44,153 nucleotides of DNA. It comes from Candidatus Solibacter usitatus (GTDB lineage Bacteria; Acidobacteriota; Terriglobia; Bryobacterales; Bryobacteraceae). The stretch covers positions 24,392-68,544 of the forward strand of contig JACPNO010000049.1 of assembly GCA_016185465.1 (NCBI GenBank), written 5' to 3'. A model generated the notes under the pieces. The model was not told the origin of the DNA. It worked only from the letters and a program-made list of their open reading frames with translations, and made no database searches. Each line of letters begins with the position of its first letter. Within the stretch, counting starts at the first letter, position 1. Shown one piece after another: positions 33,568 to 42,843 of this stretch. Both the position numbers and the translations under genes were made by a program.

Positions 33568-35496
33568 ATGCGCCCCCTCATTCTATTGCTGGCCGCGCTA
33601 GCTACGGCATCGGCGGCGGACACCGTCGATTCCAGCCTGCAAGCCTACTGGGCCGCGCACGGAGTGACCGTTCCAACGCCCGTTTCCGATGCCGTGTTTG
33701 CGCGGCGCGCGTACCTGGATGTCTGGGGGTTCGTGCCGACTCCGGCGCAGCTAAGCGAATTTTTGGACGATCGGCGGCCCGAAAAGCGGCGTCTGCTGGT
33801 GGAGCAACTGCTCGCCAACCGCCGCAACTACAGCGAGCATTGGGTCAGCTTTTGGAACGACCTGCTGCGCAACGATGAGGGCGTCATCTATCACGGCGAC
33901 CGCCAGACCATCACCAAGTGGCTGCTACGGGCTCTCGAAGACAACATGCCGTACGACCGTTTTGTTTCGGCTCTGTTGAATCCGCCCGCGCCCGACGGAC
34001 CGGCCGGCTTTTTGATCGGCGTCAACTGGCGGGGCGACGTCAGCGCCAGCCAGACGCCGCCGCTTCAGGCGGCGCAGAATTCGGCGCAGGTCTTCCTGGG
34101 TATCAATCTCAAGTGCAATTCCTGTCACGACAGCTTTATCAGCAAGTGGAAGCTGAAGGACGCGTATGGCCTGGCCAGCTTTTTCTCCGATAGCGCGCTC
34201 GAAATCTATCGCTGCGACGTGAAGACCGGAGAAAAATCCGCTCCCAAGTTTCTGTTCCCGAATATGGGCAGCGTGGATCCGGAAGCATCGCTGGCTGAAC
34301 GCCGCGCCGCCGTGGCCCGCTTCGTGACGGCTCCCGAGAACACGCGCTTTCCGCGCACTTTCGTCAACCGCGTCTGGCGGCGCTTGCTGGGCAGAGGCCT
34401 GGTGGAGCCGGTGGACGACATGGACCGCAAGCCGTGGAGCGACGACCTGCTCAACGCGCTGGCGGCGGATTTTGTCGAGCACAAGTACGATATCGAATTT
34501 CTCATCGAGCGTATCATGACCTCGGCGGCCTACCAGTCGCCGGCCGTAGTGACGGCGCAAAAAGAGAAAAACTACGTGTTCCGCGGCCCGCTGCCGCGGC
34601 GTTTGACCGCTGAACAATTCGCAGATTCGATCTCCGCCATTACCGGGGAGTGGCGCTTGCGTCCGCTGAGTGAAACTCGCGCCAGCACGTACAGCCGTGA
34701 ATGGCGGCTCAAGTCCACGCCGCTCACTCGCACGCTCGGCAGGCCCATCCGCGATCAGGTTTACACCGAGCGCGCCGAAGACGCCACCACCCTGCAGGCG
34801 CTCGAAATGGTGAACGGAGAAACCATGGCCGGCTTGCTGCGGCGGGGCGCCCTGCGGTTGCTGAATCAGTTGCCGCCGGCGCCCGCCAGCGTGTTCGACA
34901 GCGGTTCGATTGGCGCAAAACCGGTGGAAGTGGACATCGACATCACCGGCGCGAAGAAGCTGTGGCTACTGACTGAGGACGCCGATTCCTACGATCGCGC
35001 CCGCGTAGTGGCGGGCTGGGCCAAGGCGGAGCTTGCCGCCGGAGACGCTCCGCCGGTCGCGCTGGCCGAGGCGAAAGGGTCGCTCCAGTTCAAGGATAAG
35101 GAGCCTGCCCCGGCGCTGATTACGGCGCTGCCATCGCAGCAGGTGATCGACCTCGATGGCAAGGGTTACACGCGATTCCGGGCCACCGCCGGCGTCGATC
35201 AGCAATCGCTACCCAGCGAAATCAACCCGCATGTCCGCTTTTTGGTTTTCACCCAGGAGCCGAATCGCAATCAACTGGTGCGTGTGGAGGGTGAACCGCC
35301 GGTGGCCGTTTCATCGGAGAATGGCGGAGGCGACAAGCTTATTTCCAGGCTCTATCGCCACGCGCTGGGGCGTGACCCACTGCCAGCCGAACGCCGCGTC
35401 GCCCGGGAGTTTCTCAAGGGGAAACATCCAGTGGAAGGTTTGCAGGATTTGCTGTGGGCGGTTTTTTTGTCGCCCGAGTTTCAATTCATTTACTGA
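33568..35496 (+). CDS. DUF1549/DUF1553 protein with cytochrome-c-like CNSCH
   Basis: 642 residues with a signal peptide (RPLILLLAALATASAAD). The N-terminal DUF1549 part (RRAYLDVWGFVPTPAQLSEF) is followed by ALEDNMPYDRFVSALL and a CXXCH site in INLKCNSCHDSF at about residue 183. The DUF1553 part (TFVNRVWRRLLGRGLVEPVD, RRLTAEQFADSISAITG) closes it. These proteins and their DUF1501 partners are found together in Planctomycetes and Acidobacteria; their role, perhaps linked to polysaccharide use, is not proven. GTG 33559 is an alternative start. It precedes DUF1501 by seven bases. Confidence 0.85.
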   Translation: MRPLILLLAALATASAADTVDSSLQAYWAAHGVTVPTPVSDAVFARRAYLDVWGFVPTPAQLSEFLDDRRPEKRRLLVEQLLANRRNYSEHWVSFWNDLLRNDEGVIYHGDRQTITKWLLRALEDNMPYDRFVSALLNPPAPDGPAGFLIGVNWRGDVSASQTPPLQAAQNSAQVFLGINLKCNSCHDSFISKWKLKDAYGLASFFSDSALEIYRCDVKTGEKSAPKFLFPNMGSVDPEASLAERRAAVARFVTAPENTRFPRTFVNRVWRRLLGRGLVEPVDDMDRKPWSDDLLNALAADFVEHKYDIEFLIERIMTSAAYQSPAVVTAQKEKNYVFRGPLPRRLTAEQFADSISAITGEWRLRPLSETRASTYSREWRLKSTPLTRTLGRPIRDQVYTERAEDATTLQALEMVNGETMAGLLRRGALRLLNQLPPAPASVFDSGSIGAKPVEVDIDITGAKKLWLLTEDADSYDRARVVAGWAKAELAAGDAPPVALAEAKGSLQFKDKEPAPALITALPSQQVIDLDGKGYTRFRATAGVDQQSLPSEINPHVRFLVFTQEPNRNQLVRVEGEPPVAVSSENGGGDKLISRLYRHALGRDPLPAERRVAREFLKGKHPVEGLQDLLWAVFLSPEFQFIY

Positions 35497-35503
35497 AAAG
35501 GCC

Positions 35504-36946
35504 ATGCCAGATTCAACTCAAGAACTCATTCGCGCCCTGAGCCGCCGGCAGTTCATGCAGGCATCGGCGTCGGCTACGCTGGCTGCGCTTGCCGGCGCGA
35601 ACCCCCGGCTGCTTCAGGCTGCCACCGCGCGTCCCGCCGCCAAGGCCGATACCATGATCCTGCTGTGGATGGCCGGCGGAATGGCGCAGACCGAAACCTT
35701 CGATCCGAAACCGTACACGCCGTTTGCGCCCGGCGTCGAATCGCAGCGCGTGCTCAGCACCTTCCCGCAGATCGATACCGTCGTCGACAATATCAAGATC
35801 TCGCAGGGACTCGATCGCCTCGCTAAAGTGATGGACCGCGCCACGCTCATCCGCACACATCGCGTCGGCGATCTGGGCGCGATTTTGCATTCCCGCCACC
35901 AATTCCACTGGCATACCGGCTATGCGCCGCCCCAATCGGTGGCCGCGCCTCACCTGGGTTCGGTAATCGCGCGCACCCTGGGACCGAAGAATCCGGACAT
36001 TCCCGCGTTCGTCGACGTCGGCCAAAATCTCGAAATTGGCGCGGAAAGCGATGCCGTGAAAGCCTTCCACACCGCTGGATTTCTAGGAACCGAATTTGGG
36101 CCCTTCATGATTGCCGACCCCAGCGACGCGGCTGCGAGCGTAAGGCCGCCGTCGGAGATGAGTGCCGATCGCTTCCGCGCGCGCTACGAACGTTACAAGA
36201 AATTAGTCGCCGGCAGTCCCATCATGAAGATGGGCAGCGACTATCAGCGGGAATCGCTGCTGCGCTCTGTCGATAACGCCCACCGGCTGCTGACATCCGG
36301 CGCCTCGAAGGCGTTCGATCTTACACTTGAGCCTCAGAAAAGCTACGACGTCTACAATACAGGCCGATTCGGCCGCGGCTGCCTGCTGGCGCGCCGTCTG
36401 ACCGAGGCCGGAGCGCGCTTTATCGAAATCACCACCGAGTACATTCCCTTCCGCCATTGGGACACGCACGAAAACGGCCACACACGCGCCGCCGCCATGA
36501 AGCGGGATATCGATGGCCCCATCGCGCAGCTGGTGCTGGATCTCGAAGAGCGCGGCTTGCTCGATCGCACCCTGATCGTGCTGGCCAGCGAATTTGGCCG
36601 CGACATGATGGTGGAAGGCAAGCCCGAAAAGCAGGTAAAAGATCAGGTGACCAATCAGCCGGCCGTCATGACCGAGCTGAAACACTACGGCATGCACCGC
36701 CACTTCACCGAGGCCGGCTCGGTGCTGCTGTTCGGCGGCGGATTCAAGAAGGGCCATCTCTACGGCAAGACTGCCGACGAGCGCCCTTGCCGGATCGTCG
36801 ACAAGCCGGTGAGCATCGAAGATTTGCACGCCACGCTGTATTGGTCGATGGGCATTCCGCCGGATCTGGCTTATGAAGTGGAACAGCGGCCCTTTCACGT
36901 CACCAAGGACGGCAAGGGCAAACCAGTGATGGAATTATTCGCCTAG
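35504..36946 (+). CDS. DUF1501 protein with Tat signal
   Basis: 480 residues. A twin-arginine signal (LSRRQFMQASASATLAALAG) shows export in folded form. The body is a sulfatase-like fold of the DUF1501 type: ILLWMAGGMAQTETFDPKP, RHQFHWHTGYAPPQSVAAPH, RFIEITTEYIPFRHWDTHEN, LIVLASEFGRDMMVEGKP and a C-terminal HYGMHRHF/KGHLYGKTAD region. Possible metal ligands are in RHWDTHENGH. It follows the DUF1549/DUF1553 gene as in many relatives; the pair is probably one functional unit. Confidence 0.88.
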   Translation: MPDSTQELIRALSRRQFMQASASATLAALAGANPRLLQAATARPAAKADTMILLWMAGGMAQTETFDPKPYTPFAPGVESQRVLSTFPQIDTVVDNIKISQGLDRLAKVMDRATLIRTHRVGDLGAILHSRHQFHWHTGYAPPQSVAAPHLGSVIARTLGPKNPDIPAFVDVGQNLEIGAESDAVKAFHTAGFLGTEFGPFMIADPSDAAASVRPPSEMSADRFRARYERYKKLVAGSPIMKMGSDYQRESLLRSVDNAHRLLTSGASKAFDLTLEPQKSYDVYNTGRFGRGCLLARRLTEAGARFIEITTEYIPFRHWDTHENGHTRAAAMKRDIDGPIAQLVLDLEERGLLDRTLIVLASEFGRDMMVEGKPEKQVKDQVTNQPAVMTELKHYGMHRHFTEAGSVLLFGGGFKKGHLYGKTADERPCRIVDKPVSIEDLHATLYWSMGIPPDLAYEVEQRPFHVTKDGKGKPVMELFA

Positions 36947-36949
36947 GCG

Positions 36950-38011
36950 CTACTTCTTTTTCTTCGACACCTGCACCCACAAATATTTCTTGGGGTTGGC
37001 GCGAAACTCTTTCACCGTAGTTTGCATTTCGCGCATGCTCATGTCGAGTGACTCATATAAGCGCGCACTCACCAGCAGCTCTCCCAGCGTCCCACGCCCA
37101 TGGTTGAACTCGTCCATTTGCTGGTTGAGCTGCGCGACTTGCCTGCTTAGGCGGACGTAGAGCTCGTCGTCTTTAAGGAATTTGCCGGCGGGCGTCTCTC
37201 CGGAATCCAAATCCTTGAGCGACTTGTCCAGCTTGGCAATGGACTCGCGGAGCTGATCGTACATTGCCGGATCTTTCAGCAGTTTGCCCATTTGTCCCTT
37301 GCCGGCCTGGATGTCGGCAAGCTGGTCGTCCACATTTTTGAGAGTGTTGCGAAACTGCTGGTACTGGGCGTCGCTATACAGCAGTTTCCCGGCGGCGCTC
37401 TTCGTGCTGGTGGTCTGCGCGAGCTGGCTCTGAAAGCGCCGAATGCGGCTGACATAGCCATCGTATTCGTCACCTTTGATCAGCTTGCCGATGCCGCCGT
37501 TTCCGGACTCGATTTCACTCAGAGCGGTGTCGACGCGCGCCAGCATGGTTTTCACGGATTTGATCAGGTCGGCACGATCGATCTCCGGGACCGGAGGGCT
37601 GATCAGTTCGCCGCCGGCCGCAATAGGGTTGGGGCTCACGCCTCTGGTGATATTGACGACCTTATCGCCGAGCACGTTGTCCGCGTCCAGCACCACCTTG
37701 GAGTCTTCCGGAATGCCGGCGATCACTCGCCTCTTCAGAGCCAGGGTAATCTCGATCCGCTTGTTCGGTTCCTGTATGGTTCCCAGTCCGACCGAAGTAA
37801 CCTTGCCAATGAAGATTCCGTTCAAGCGGACTTCTGTTTTCTTGGAAAGGCCGGTAGCGTCGGGAACGAAGGTCCGGATGCGGACGGTGGGCTCAAAGAA
37901 ATCCATGCCGCCGACTTTGACATACACCAGCCATACCAGCAGAACAATCGCGGTGACGCACATCGCCACTGCGCGAAACTTTGCCCAGCGGATTTCTTCG
38001 GGATAGGGCAT
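36950..38011 (-). CDS. MCE/MlaD-domain lipid-transport-type protein
   Basis: 353 residues. One N-terminal transmembrane helix (AVAMCVTAIVLLVWLVYVKV) leads into an MCE domain (PDATGLSKKTEVRLNGIFIG, DSKVVLDADNVLGDKVVNIT). Behind it is a periplasmic helical stretch with five copies of a G-K/E-L/F-L-x-x-D-x-x-Y unit (GKLIKGDEYD, GKLLYSDAQY, GKLLKDPAMY, GKFLKDDELY, GELLVSARLY). MCE proteins carry phospholipids across the periplasm with an MlaE permease and MlaF ATPase, neither of which is adjacent. A start at 38050 would overlap the STAS gene; ATG 38011 is 16 bases after its stop. Confidence 0.88.
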   Translation of the reverse strand: MPYPEEIRWAKFRAVAMCVTAIVLLVWLVYVKVGGMDFFEPTVRIRTFVPDATGLSKKTEVRLNGIFIGKVTSVGLGTIQEPNKRIEITLALKRRVIAGIPEDSKVVLDADNVLGDKVVNITRGVSPNPIAAGGELISPPVPEIDRADLIKSVKTMLARVDTALSEIESGNGGIGKLIKGDEYDGYVSRIRRFQSQLAQTTSTKSAAGKLLYSDAQYQQFRNTLKNVDDQLADIQAGKGQMGKLLKDPAMYDQLRESIAKLDKSLKDLDSGETPAGKFLKDDELYVRLSRQVAQLNQQMDEFNHGRGTLGELLVSARLYESLDMSMREMQTTVKEFRANPKKYLWVQVSKKKK

Positions 38012-38027
38012 CAGGCCGCTCTCGATA

Positions 38028-38402
38028 TTAGCCGGCCGCCGCGGTGGCAAAGGATTTGCAGGCGGCGTCGACCGAATCGCAGAGCGGCAGCACGGCCGTG
38101 AGCCGGGTGATCTGCAAAACGTGAAGCACTTTTCCCCCGGCGCCTACCACCTTCAAGACTCCACCGGAGCGGGTCACCGCGCCGAAACCATAAGCCAGGA
38201 TGCCGATCCCGGTACTATCGATGTGATCCACCGCCGTGATATCGAGGATCAATTTCTTGGCATTTTGCTTCAGCAGATCCTGCACGGTCTGCTCGACCTT
38301 CTGGCACTCCCGGCCCATGGTGATTTTGCCGGTCAGAGTCAGCACGGTGATGTCCGGCTCGATGCGGCGAGTATCAATTTGAAGCAACATGGATGGCGTC
38401 AT
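38028..38402 (-). CDS. STAS-domain protein (anti-sigma antagonist / MlaB-like)
   Basis: 124 residues. DITVLTLTGKITMGRECQKV and KLILDITAVDHIDSTGIGIL, with the phosphorylatable Ser of DSTG, identify a STAS domain. In other genomes STAS proteins switch sigma factors or, as MlaB, partner lipid-transport ATPases. Sitting next to the MCE gene it could be the latter, but the ATPase and permease are not here. ATG 38402 or ATG 38390 may be the start. Sixteen bases ahead of the MCE gene. Confidence 0.88.
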   Translation of the reverse strand: MTPSMLLQIDTRRIEPDITVLTLTGKITMGRECQKVEQTVQDLLKQNAKKLILDITAVDHIDSTGIGILAYGFGAVTRSGGVLKVVGAGGKVLHVLQITRLTAVLPLCDSVDAACKSFATAAAG

Positions 38403-38425
38403 TCAGCATACACCATACGCGCGGG

Positions 38426-39370
38426 CTAAAGAATCCGCGTCAGCCAATGGATGACGTTGAGAGTTAGCTGGCGATTGTCATAGCCTGGACGGCTCATGCC
38501 CAGGTGAAGCTCTTTGTTCCCAGTGCGTTCGACGAGCGAAGTCAACATGGCATCCTCCGCCAGCACCACCACGCGGCCGGCGCCGAATTCCAGTGCCAGA
38601 CCCTGGCCAGCCGGGGTCCAGGCACTCGGCGAGACGATCGCGTGTTCCGACAGCTTTAGAAATGCCGCGCTTCCGGGTGGACCGCGCAGCGCCTGTCCGC
38701 CGAAGCTGAGCACCTGGCTAAGTTGTTCGTCCTCGCCGCGGCCCAGGGTGATGGCGTGTTCCCCCAGCAGACCGTTGCTCCGCGAAAAAAGCAGAAAATC
38801 AGGTTTGCCCGTTTGCGGATCGTGGTGGACCAGGTCTTCCACCCGCCCGCCGGACATTTCGACTGCGAATTGCGCTGCCAGGCCCTGAGCCGCCTCGCCA
38901 TATGGAGCTCGGCCGGCAATCAGCAGCAAGGAACCGCCGCCGCGCACCCATTCGCGCACGGCGCGGGTCTCCGGTTCATCGAACGCATCGGCGCGCCAGC
39001 GGAATTTTCGTTCCTGACCCAGGGAGGCGAGCATTTTCTGAGTAGTACTCAGAGCATCGGCCACGACCAGCACACGCGCGCCTTCCAATGCCTGCCATGT
39101 GAATTTACGGCGGTTGACGGCGATAGTATAGCCATCGTTTCGCAGCAGGTCGGCAAAAGGCCGGTAGCGGCCCCACGCTGTGTCCAGGTTGGAATGGGCT
39201 TCGTCGATCAGCACCACAGGCTTGGGCGACACCTTCGAGGCCGGTTGGAACACGCGCGCGTCGAATTTGGGATCGCCCAAGGGGCCGGGCCACATCAGCC
39301 AGACGACGCCGGCCACAGCCATGCCCAGGCCCAGCCGCTGGAAACGTACGAGCGTTTGAAATTCCGTCAA
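38426..39370 (-). CDS. DUF4350-like protein with one membrane anchor
   Basis: 314 residues. A hydrophobic anchor (LGMAVAGVVWLMWPGPLG) is followed by a soluble domain with VVLIDEAHSNLDTAWGRYRP, ARVLVVADAL and VREWVRGGGSLLLIAGRAPYG, matching DUF4350 (a GATase-like fold without the catalytic Cys), then GRVVVLAEDAMLTSLV and the ending VIHWLTRIL. DUF4350 proteins are often encoded beside ABC exporters and MoxR-type genes, and an ABC exporter is divergent next door. Function unknown. Ends 23 bases before the STAS gene, which suggests one operon. Confidence 0.75.
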   Translation of the reverse strand: MTEFQTLVRFQRLGLGMAVAGVVWLMWPGPLGDPKFDARVFQPASKVSPKPVVLIDEAHSNLDTAWGRYRPFADLLRNDGYTIAVNRRKFTWQALEGARVLVVADALSTTQKMLASLGQERKFRWRADAFDEPETRAVREWVRGGGSLLLIAGRAPYGEAAQGLAAQFAVEMSGGRVEDLVHHDPQTGKPDFLLFSRSNGLLGEHAITLGRGEDEQLSQVLSFGGQALRGPPGSAAFLKLSEHAIVSPSAWTPAGQGLALEFGAGRVVVLAEDAMLTSLVERTGNKELHLGMSRPGYDNRQLTLNVIHWLTRIL

Positions 39371-39398
39371 ACAGCTTTAGACTATCGTGGGCGGTACA

Positions 39399-39420
39399 AA
39401 GTTCCGCTCGGCGGGAACTT
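39399..39420. promoter_or_regulatory. Inverted repeat between divergent DUF4350 and ABC genes
   Basis: AAGTTCC (39399-39405) and GGAACTT (39414-39420) around GCTCGGCG. It lies in the 77-base divergent intergenic region, a suitable place for an operator or leader hairpin. Confidence 0.35.
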
Positions 39421-39447
39421 ACGGCTCGTGGAGGGAGTCCAAGAAGA

Positions 39448-40212
39448 ATGCTGGAAGTCCGGGCGCTCACTAAGCGCTACAGCCGCGCGCCGGTCGTCGA
39501 TAAGGTCAGTTTTTCCATTGCCCCCCGCGAAATCCTTGGCTATCTCGGGCCTAACGGCTCTGGCAAGAGCACCACTGTCAAGATGCTCACTGGCCTGCTT
39601 GAGCCCTCGGAGGGCGAAATTTTCTTTTACGGCGTCGACATCAGAAAGGATCCGGTCCAGTTCAAAAGGCGTCTGGGCTATGTACCGGAGGAGCCGCACT
39701 TGTATCCGCATCTCACCGGACGCGAGTACTTACAGCTGGTGGGCCGGCTGCGTGGCATGCCGCGTCGCGTTCTTGAGCCCAAGATCGATACGTTTCTGCA
39801 GCTATTCGGATTGTTCGAAGCGCGCTTCGCTGAGTTGCACTCTTACTCCAAAGGAATGCGGCAGAAAATTCTGCTCTCGGCGGCGCTGCTGCACGATCCC
39901 GAATTGCTGATACTCGACGAACCGTTTTCCGGCCTCGACGTTTCCGCCGCACAGGTTTTCAAAGCCCTGCTGCGCGCGCTGGCAGCCGAAAACAAGATGA
40001 TTCTCTACAGCTCTCACGTTCTGGAAGTGGTGGAGAAAGTCTGCTCGCAGGTTCTCATTTTAAGAAAAGGCAAAGTAGTGGCTCACGATTCGGTAAGCCG
40101 CCTGCGAGATCTGATGGCGCTGCCCTCGCTCGAAGACGTCTTCACTCAGTTGGCCATGCAGCAGGACGCCGATGAAGTGGCCGGCAGCATTATCGACGCG
40201 ATGAAAGCTTGA
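39448..40212 (+). CDS. ABC transporter ATP-binding protein
   Basis: 254 residues. Walker A (GYLGPNGSGKSTTVKML), signature (LHSYSKGMRQKILLSAALL) and Walker B (LLILDEPFSGLD) are intact, with the switch His in ILYSSHVLEVVEK. Subfamily CcmA/NatA-type ABC-2 exporters. It is followed three bases later by its likely permease gene. The substrate is unknown. Confidence 0.92.
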   Translation: MLEVRALTKRYSRAPVVDKVSFSIAPREILGYLGPNGSGKSTTVKMLTGLLEPSEGEIFFYGVDIRKDPVQFKRRLGYVPEEPHLYPHLTGREYLQLVGRLRGMPRRVLEPKIDTFLQLFGLFEARFAELHSYSKGMRQKILLSAALLHDPELLILDEPFSGLDVSAAQVFKALLRALAAENKMILYSSHVLEVVEKVCSQVLILRKGKVVAHDSVSRLRDLMALPSLEDVFTQLAMQQDADEVAGSIIDAMKA

Positions 40213-40215
40213 GCC

Positions 40216-41893
40216 GTGAGGGAAAAATTCAGGCAATGGCTCGCCGAGACCCACGGAGCCGGCTTCGAGCTGGTGCGGCACTTTTTCCTGCGCTTCTTCG
40301 ACAGCGATCTGATCACCACGCCGGGCCAGTTGGAGGCGCTCATGGTCGGCGTCTTCTCCAGCCTGGCGGCGTTCGGATTGCTGCTGCCGTCGCGTCTTTA
40401 CCGCAAGTATTTCGATCTTTCCACGCTGGATACCGGCGATCTCTATCACCAGGCCGTGCTGGCCGATAAGCTCTTCTTTATTGCTTTTTCCATGGCCGTG
40501 ATCGGCATCATCGTGGCGATCGAGTGGCACTCGCTATTCCCCAGCGTGCGCGATTCACTGGTGCTTACGCCGCTGCCGGTAACGCTGCGCCAGGTGTTTG
40601 GCGCGAAATTTCTGGCGCTGATTCTATTTGTTTCCCTATTCATCTTCGCGGTGAATTTTCTGAACAGCCTGATGTTCCCGGCGATGGTGGCGAGCAAGTG
40701 GCAGGCGCCGCCGGTGGGGATGCGCTATGTGCTGGCGTACGGGCTGGCCAGCAGCGCGGCCGCCTATTTTGTATTTTTCTCTGTGGTAGGGTGCGCGGGA
40801 ATTCTCATGAACGTCCTCAGCGCCCGGCTATTTCAAAAAATATCTTTGTACCTGCAAACGCTGGTTCTGCTATTACTGCTCTGCATCCTGCCGTTGTTGT
40901 TTTACATTCCGAATTTCGACCAGTTGCTGGCCAGCCGGCCGGGATGGGCGTCGAAGCTGCCGCCGCTGTGGTTCTTAGGCTTGTCCCAGGTCTTGCAGGG
41001 CAATCCGGATCCGTATTTCGACGCCTTAGCCGGGCGCGCGGTGTCTGCGCTCGCCGCGGCGTTTGGGGCGACACTGGTACTGTATTTCATCAGCTATCGC
41101 CGCCAGGCCGGCCGCCTTCCCGGCAGTTCCGGCGAGCGCATGACGCAAAGCGGCGTGCTCATTTCCACGGTGTTGAACAAACTGCTGCCCGATGTCCAAC
41201 AGCGCGCGGCTTTTAGTTTCATCGGCAAAACTCTCAATCGCAGCCGCCATCACAAGCTGCTCTTAGCCGGTTATGTGGGGATCGGCCTGGCGCTGGTGGT
41301 CGACGGTTTCGTCACCCTGCTGCTCGAGCGCCAGATCCACCGCATCGATTGGCTGCAGACACGCTGGCTGCAGGCAGTGCTTTCGGCGCCAATGGTCTTC
41401 TCGTTCTTTCTGCTCTCCGGAATGCGCTATGTTTTTTCGATACCCGTCGAGCTGCGGGCCAACTGGATTTTCCGTGTTACCGAAACCGATGCGCGCGATT
41501 CTCATGCTGCCCGTCCATGTGTGGCTGCTGGGCGGCGCCGTGGCCGCAATGCATTTCGTAGAGGGCGGATTGCTGTCGCTGATCCTGATGGAACTGGTTC
41601 TTTTCGATTTCGAAAAGGTACCCTTCACCTGTTCCTACCTGCCGGGCAAGCGCAACGTGACGCAGACCCTGGTGCTGTATTGGGTGGCGTTTTCCGCCTA
41701 TGCTTACACCATGACCAGCATCGAAGCGTGGAGCATGGGCGATCCGGCGCGCGTGCTCACGGTGGTGGGTCTGCTGCTTGCGGCCTTCTGCCGGCTGCGG
41801 CGCGCGCGCAAAGAATATTGGGGCCATCTGCCGCTATTATTTGACGATGTTCCTGAGCCGTTAATCCAAAAGCTGGGCTTGCAGTCGGAATAA
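40216..41893 (+). pseudogene. ABC-2-type permease-like membrane protein, frameshifted
   Basis: A multi-pass membrane protein of about 550 codons, GTG start three bases after the ATPase gene. Helices include MVGVFSSLAAFGLLLPSRLY, LADKLFFIAFSMAVIGIIVA, KFLALILFVSLFIFAVNFLN and AAAYFVFFSVVGCAGILMNV. Up to base about 41490 (ELRANWIFRVTETD) it reads in one frame; from there family-like sequence (RAILMLPVHVWLLGGAVAAM, then GHLPLLFDDVPEPLIQKLGL) continues in another frame to the TAA at 41891. The switch falls at the GC dinucleotide run 41491-41497, where adding two bases would restore one frame. Without that, the first frame ends at 41844 in Arg/Ala-rich nonsense. Confidence 0.78.
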
Positions 41894-41894
41894 A

Positions 41895-42650
41895 ATGGCA
41901 GACAAAGTAAATCCTCAGGTGCAGGAGGCGCTCGCCTGGCTCGAGAAGAAAAGCACGGCGCGCGATCGCGCCAACCTGGCCCGTTTCGGTATCAACGCAA
42001 CGAATGCGTTGGGCGTGTCGGTGGCCAACATACAGGTGCTGGGCAAGCGTCTGGGGCGCAGCCATGAGCTCGCCCTCGCGCTCTGGAGAACCGGCTGTTA
42101 TGAGGCTCGCATGCTGACTTCGTTCGTCGATGAGCCGGCGTGCGTCACGCCCGCGCAGATGGACCGCTGGTGCCGCGATTTCGACAACTGGGGCATCTGC
42201 GACACTGTGTGCTATCACCTGTTTGACCGCACGCCGCACGCCTGGAGCAAGGTCGTGCAATGGAGCGATCAGCCCGATGAGTTCGTCAAGCGCGCGGCCT
42301 TTGCGCTGCTCGCGAGCCTGGCCGGGCACGACAAAAATGCCAGTGACGAGCAGTTTCTGGCCACCCTGCCGCTCATCGAACGCGCCTCGAGCGACGAACG
42401 TAACTTCGTCAAGAAAGGCGTAAGCTGGGCGCTACGCCGCATCGGCAGACGCAGCGCCGCGCTCCATGCCGCGTCTATGACGCTCGCCCGGCGGCTGGCA
42501 GAATCACCTTCAAGCGCGGCCCGATGGGTGGGAAAAGATACGCTGCGGGATATTACCAGCGCTGCGGTGATGCGGAAGTTGGCGCCGGTGAAAGCGAAGA
42601 AACCAAGCGGCGAAGGCGTTTCCCGCCGGGGCGTTATTCTGGGGACGTGA
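41895..42650 (+). CDS. AlkD-like DNA alkylation repair protein
   Basis: 251 residues. HEAT-like helical repeats with NLARFGINATNALGVSVANI, LALALWRTGCYEARMLTSFV, WCRDFDNWGICDTVCYHLFD, FVKRAAFALLASLAG and ERNFVKKGVSWALRRIGRRS fit the AlkC/AlkD family of DNA glycosylases, which remove alkylated bases; the Trp/Asp of DFDNWGICD are in the DNA-contacting region. One base after the permease stop, so perhaps co-transcribed, but functionally unrelated. Confidence 0.88.
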   Translation: MADKVNPQVQEALAWLEKKSTARDRANLARFGINATNALGVSVANIQVLGKRLGRSHELALALWRTGCYEARMLTSFVDEPACVTPAQMDRWCRDFDNWGICDTVCYHLFDRTPHAWSKVVQWSDQPDEFVKRAAFALLASLAGHDKNASDEQFLATLPLIERASSDERNFVKKGVSWALRRIGRRSAALHAASMTLARRLAESPSSAARWVGKDTLRDITSAAVMRKLAPVKAKKPSGEGVSRRGVILGT

Positions 42651-42762
42651 ATCCCGATGCGGACCGCACTCGCGAACAACTGGCACTTCCTGCCCGGCAG
42701 GTAGTCGAGTGTTCTTGCAGCATTCCCCGAGAGCGATAATCAGCCGGCGTAAACGTCACAGA

Positions 42763-42843
42763 AACCGCTCCCTTCGGTCACGGCTCGCAATCGGCGTGCG
42801 ACGATCGGAGCGACGTAGCGAGCCGCGACCATAGGGAGCGGTT
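42763..42843. repeat. Inverted-repeat element AACCGCTCCCT...AGGGAGCGGTT
   Basis: Left arm 42763-42788 and the reverse complement of right arm 42818-42843 match at 23 of 26 bases (AACCGCTCCCT-NN-GGTC-N-CGGCTCGC), with 29 bases between. This is a common dispersed intergenic repeat style in acidobacterial genomes. The right arm supplies the last two bases of the TAA stop of the M20 peptidase. The preceding 110 bases after the AlkD-like gene hold nothing else I can name. Confidence 0.65.

Noticed and set aside
39448-41893. ABC genes as the missing MlaF/MlaE partners of the MCE gene
   Set aside because: They are divergent from it, and the permease resembles ABC-2 exporters with many extra helices, not the MlaE type.
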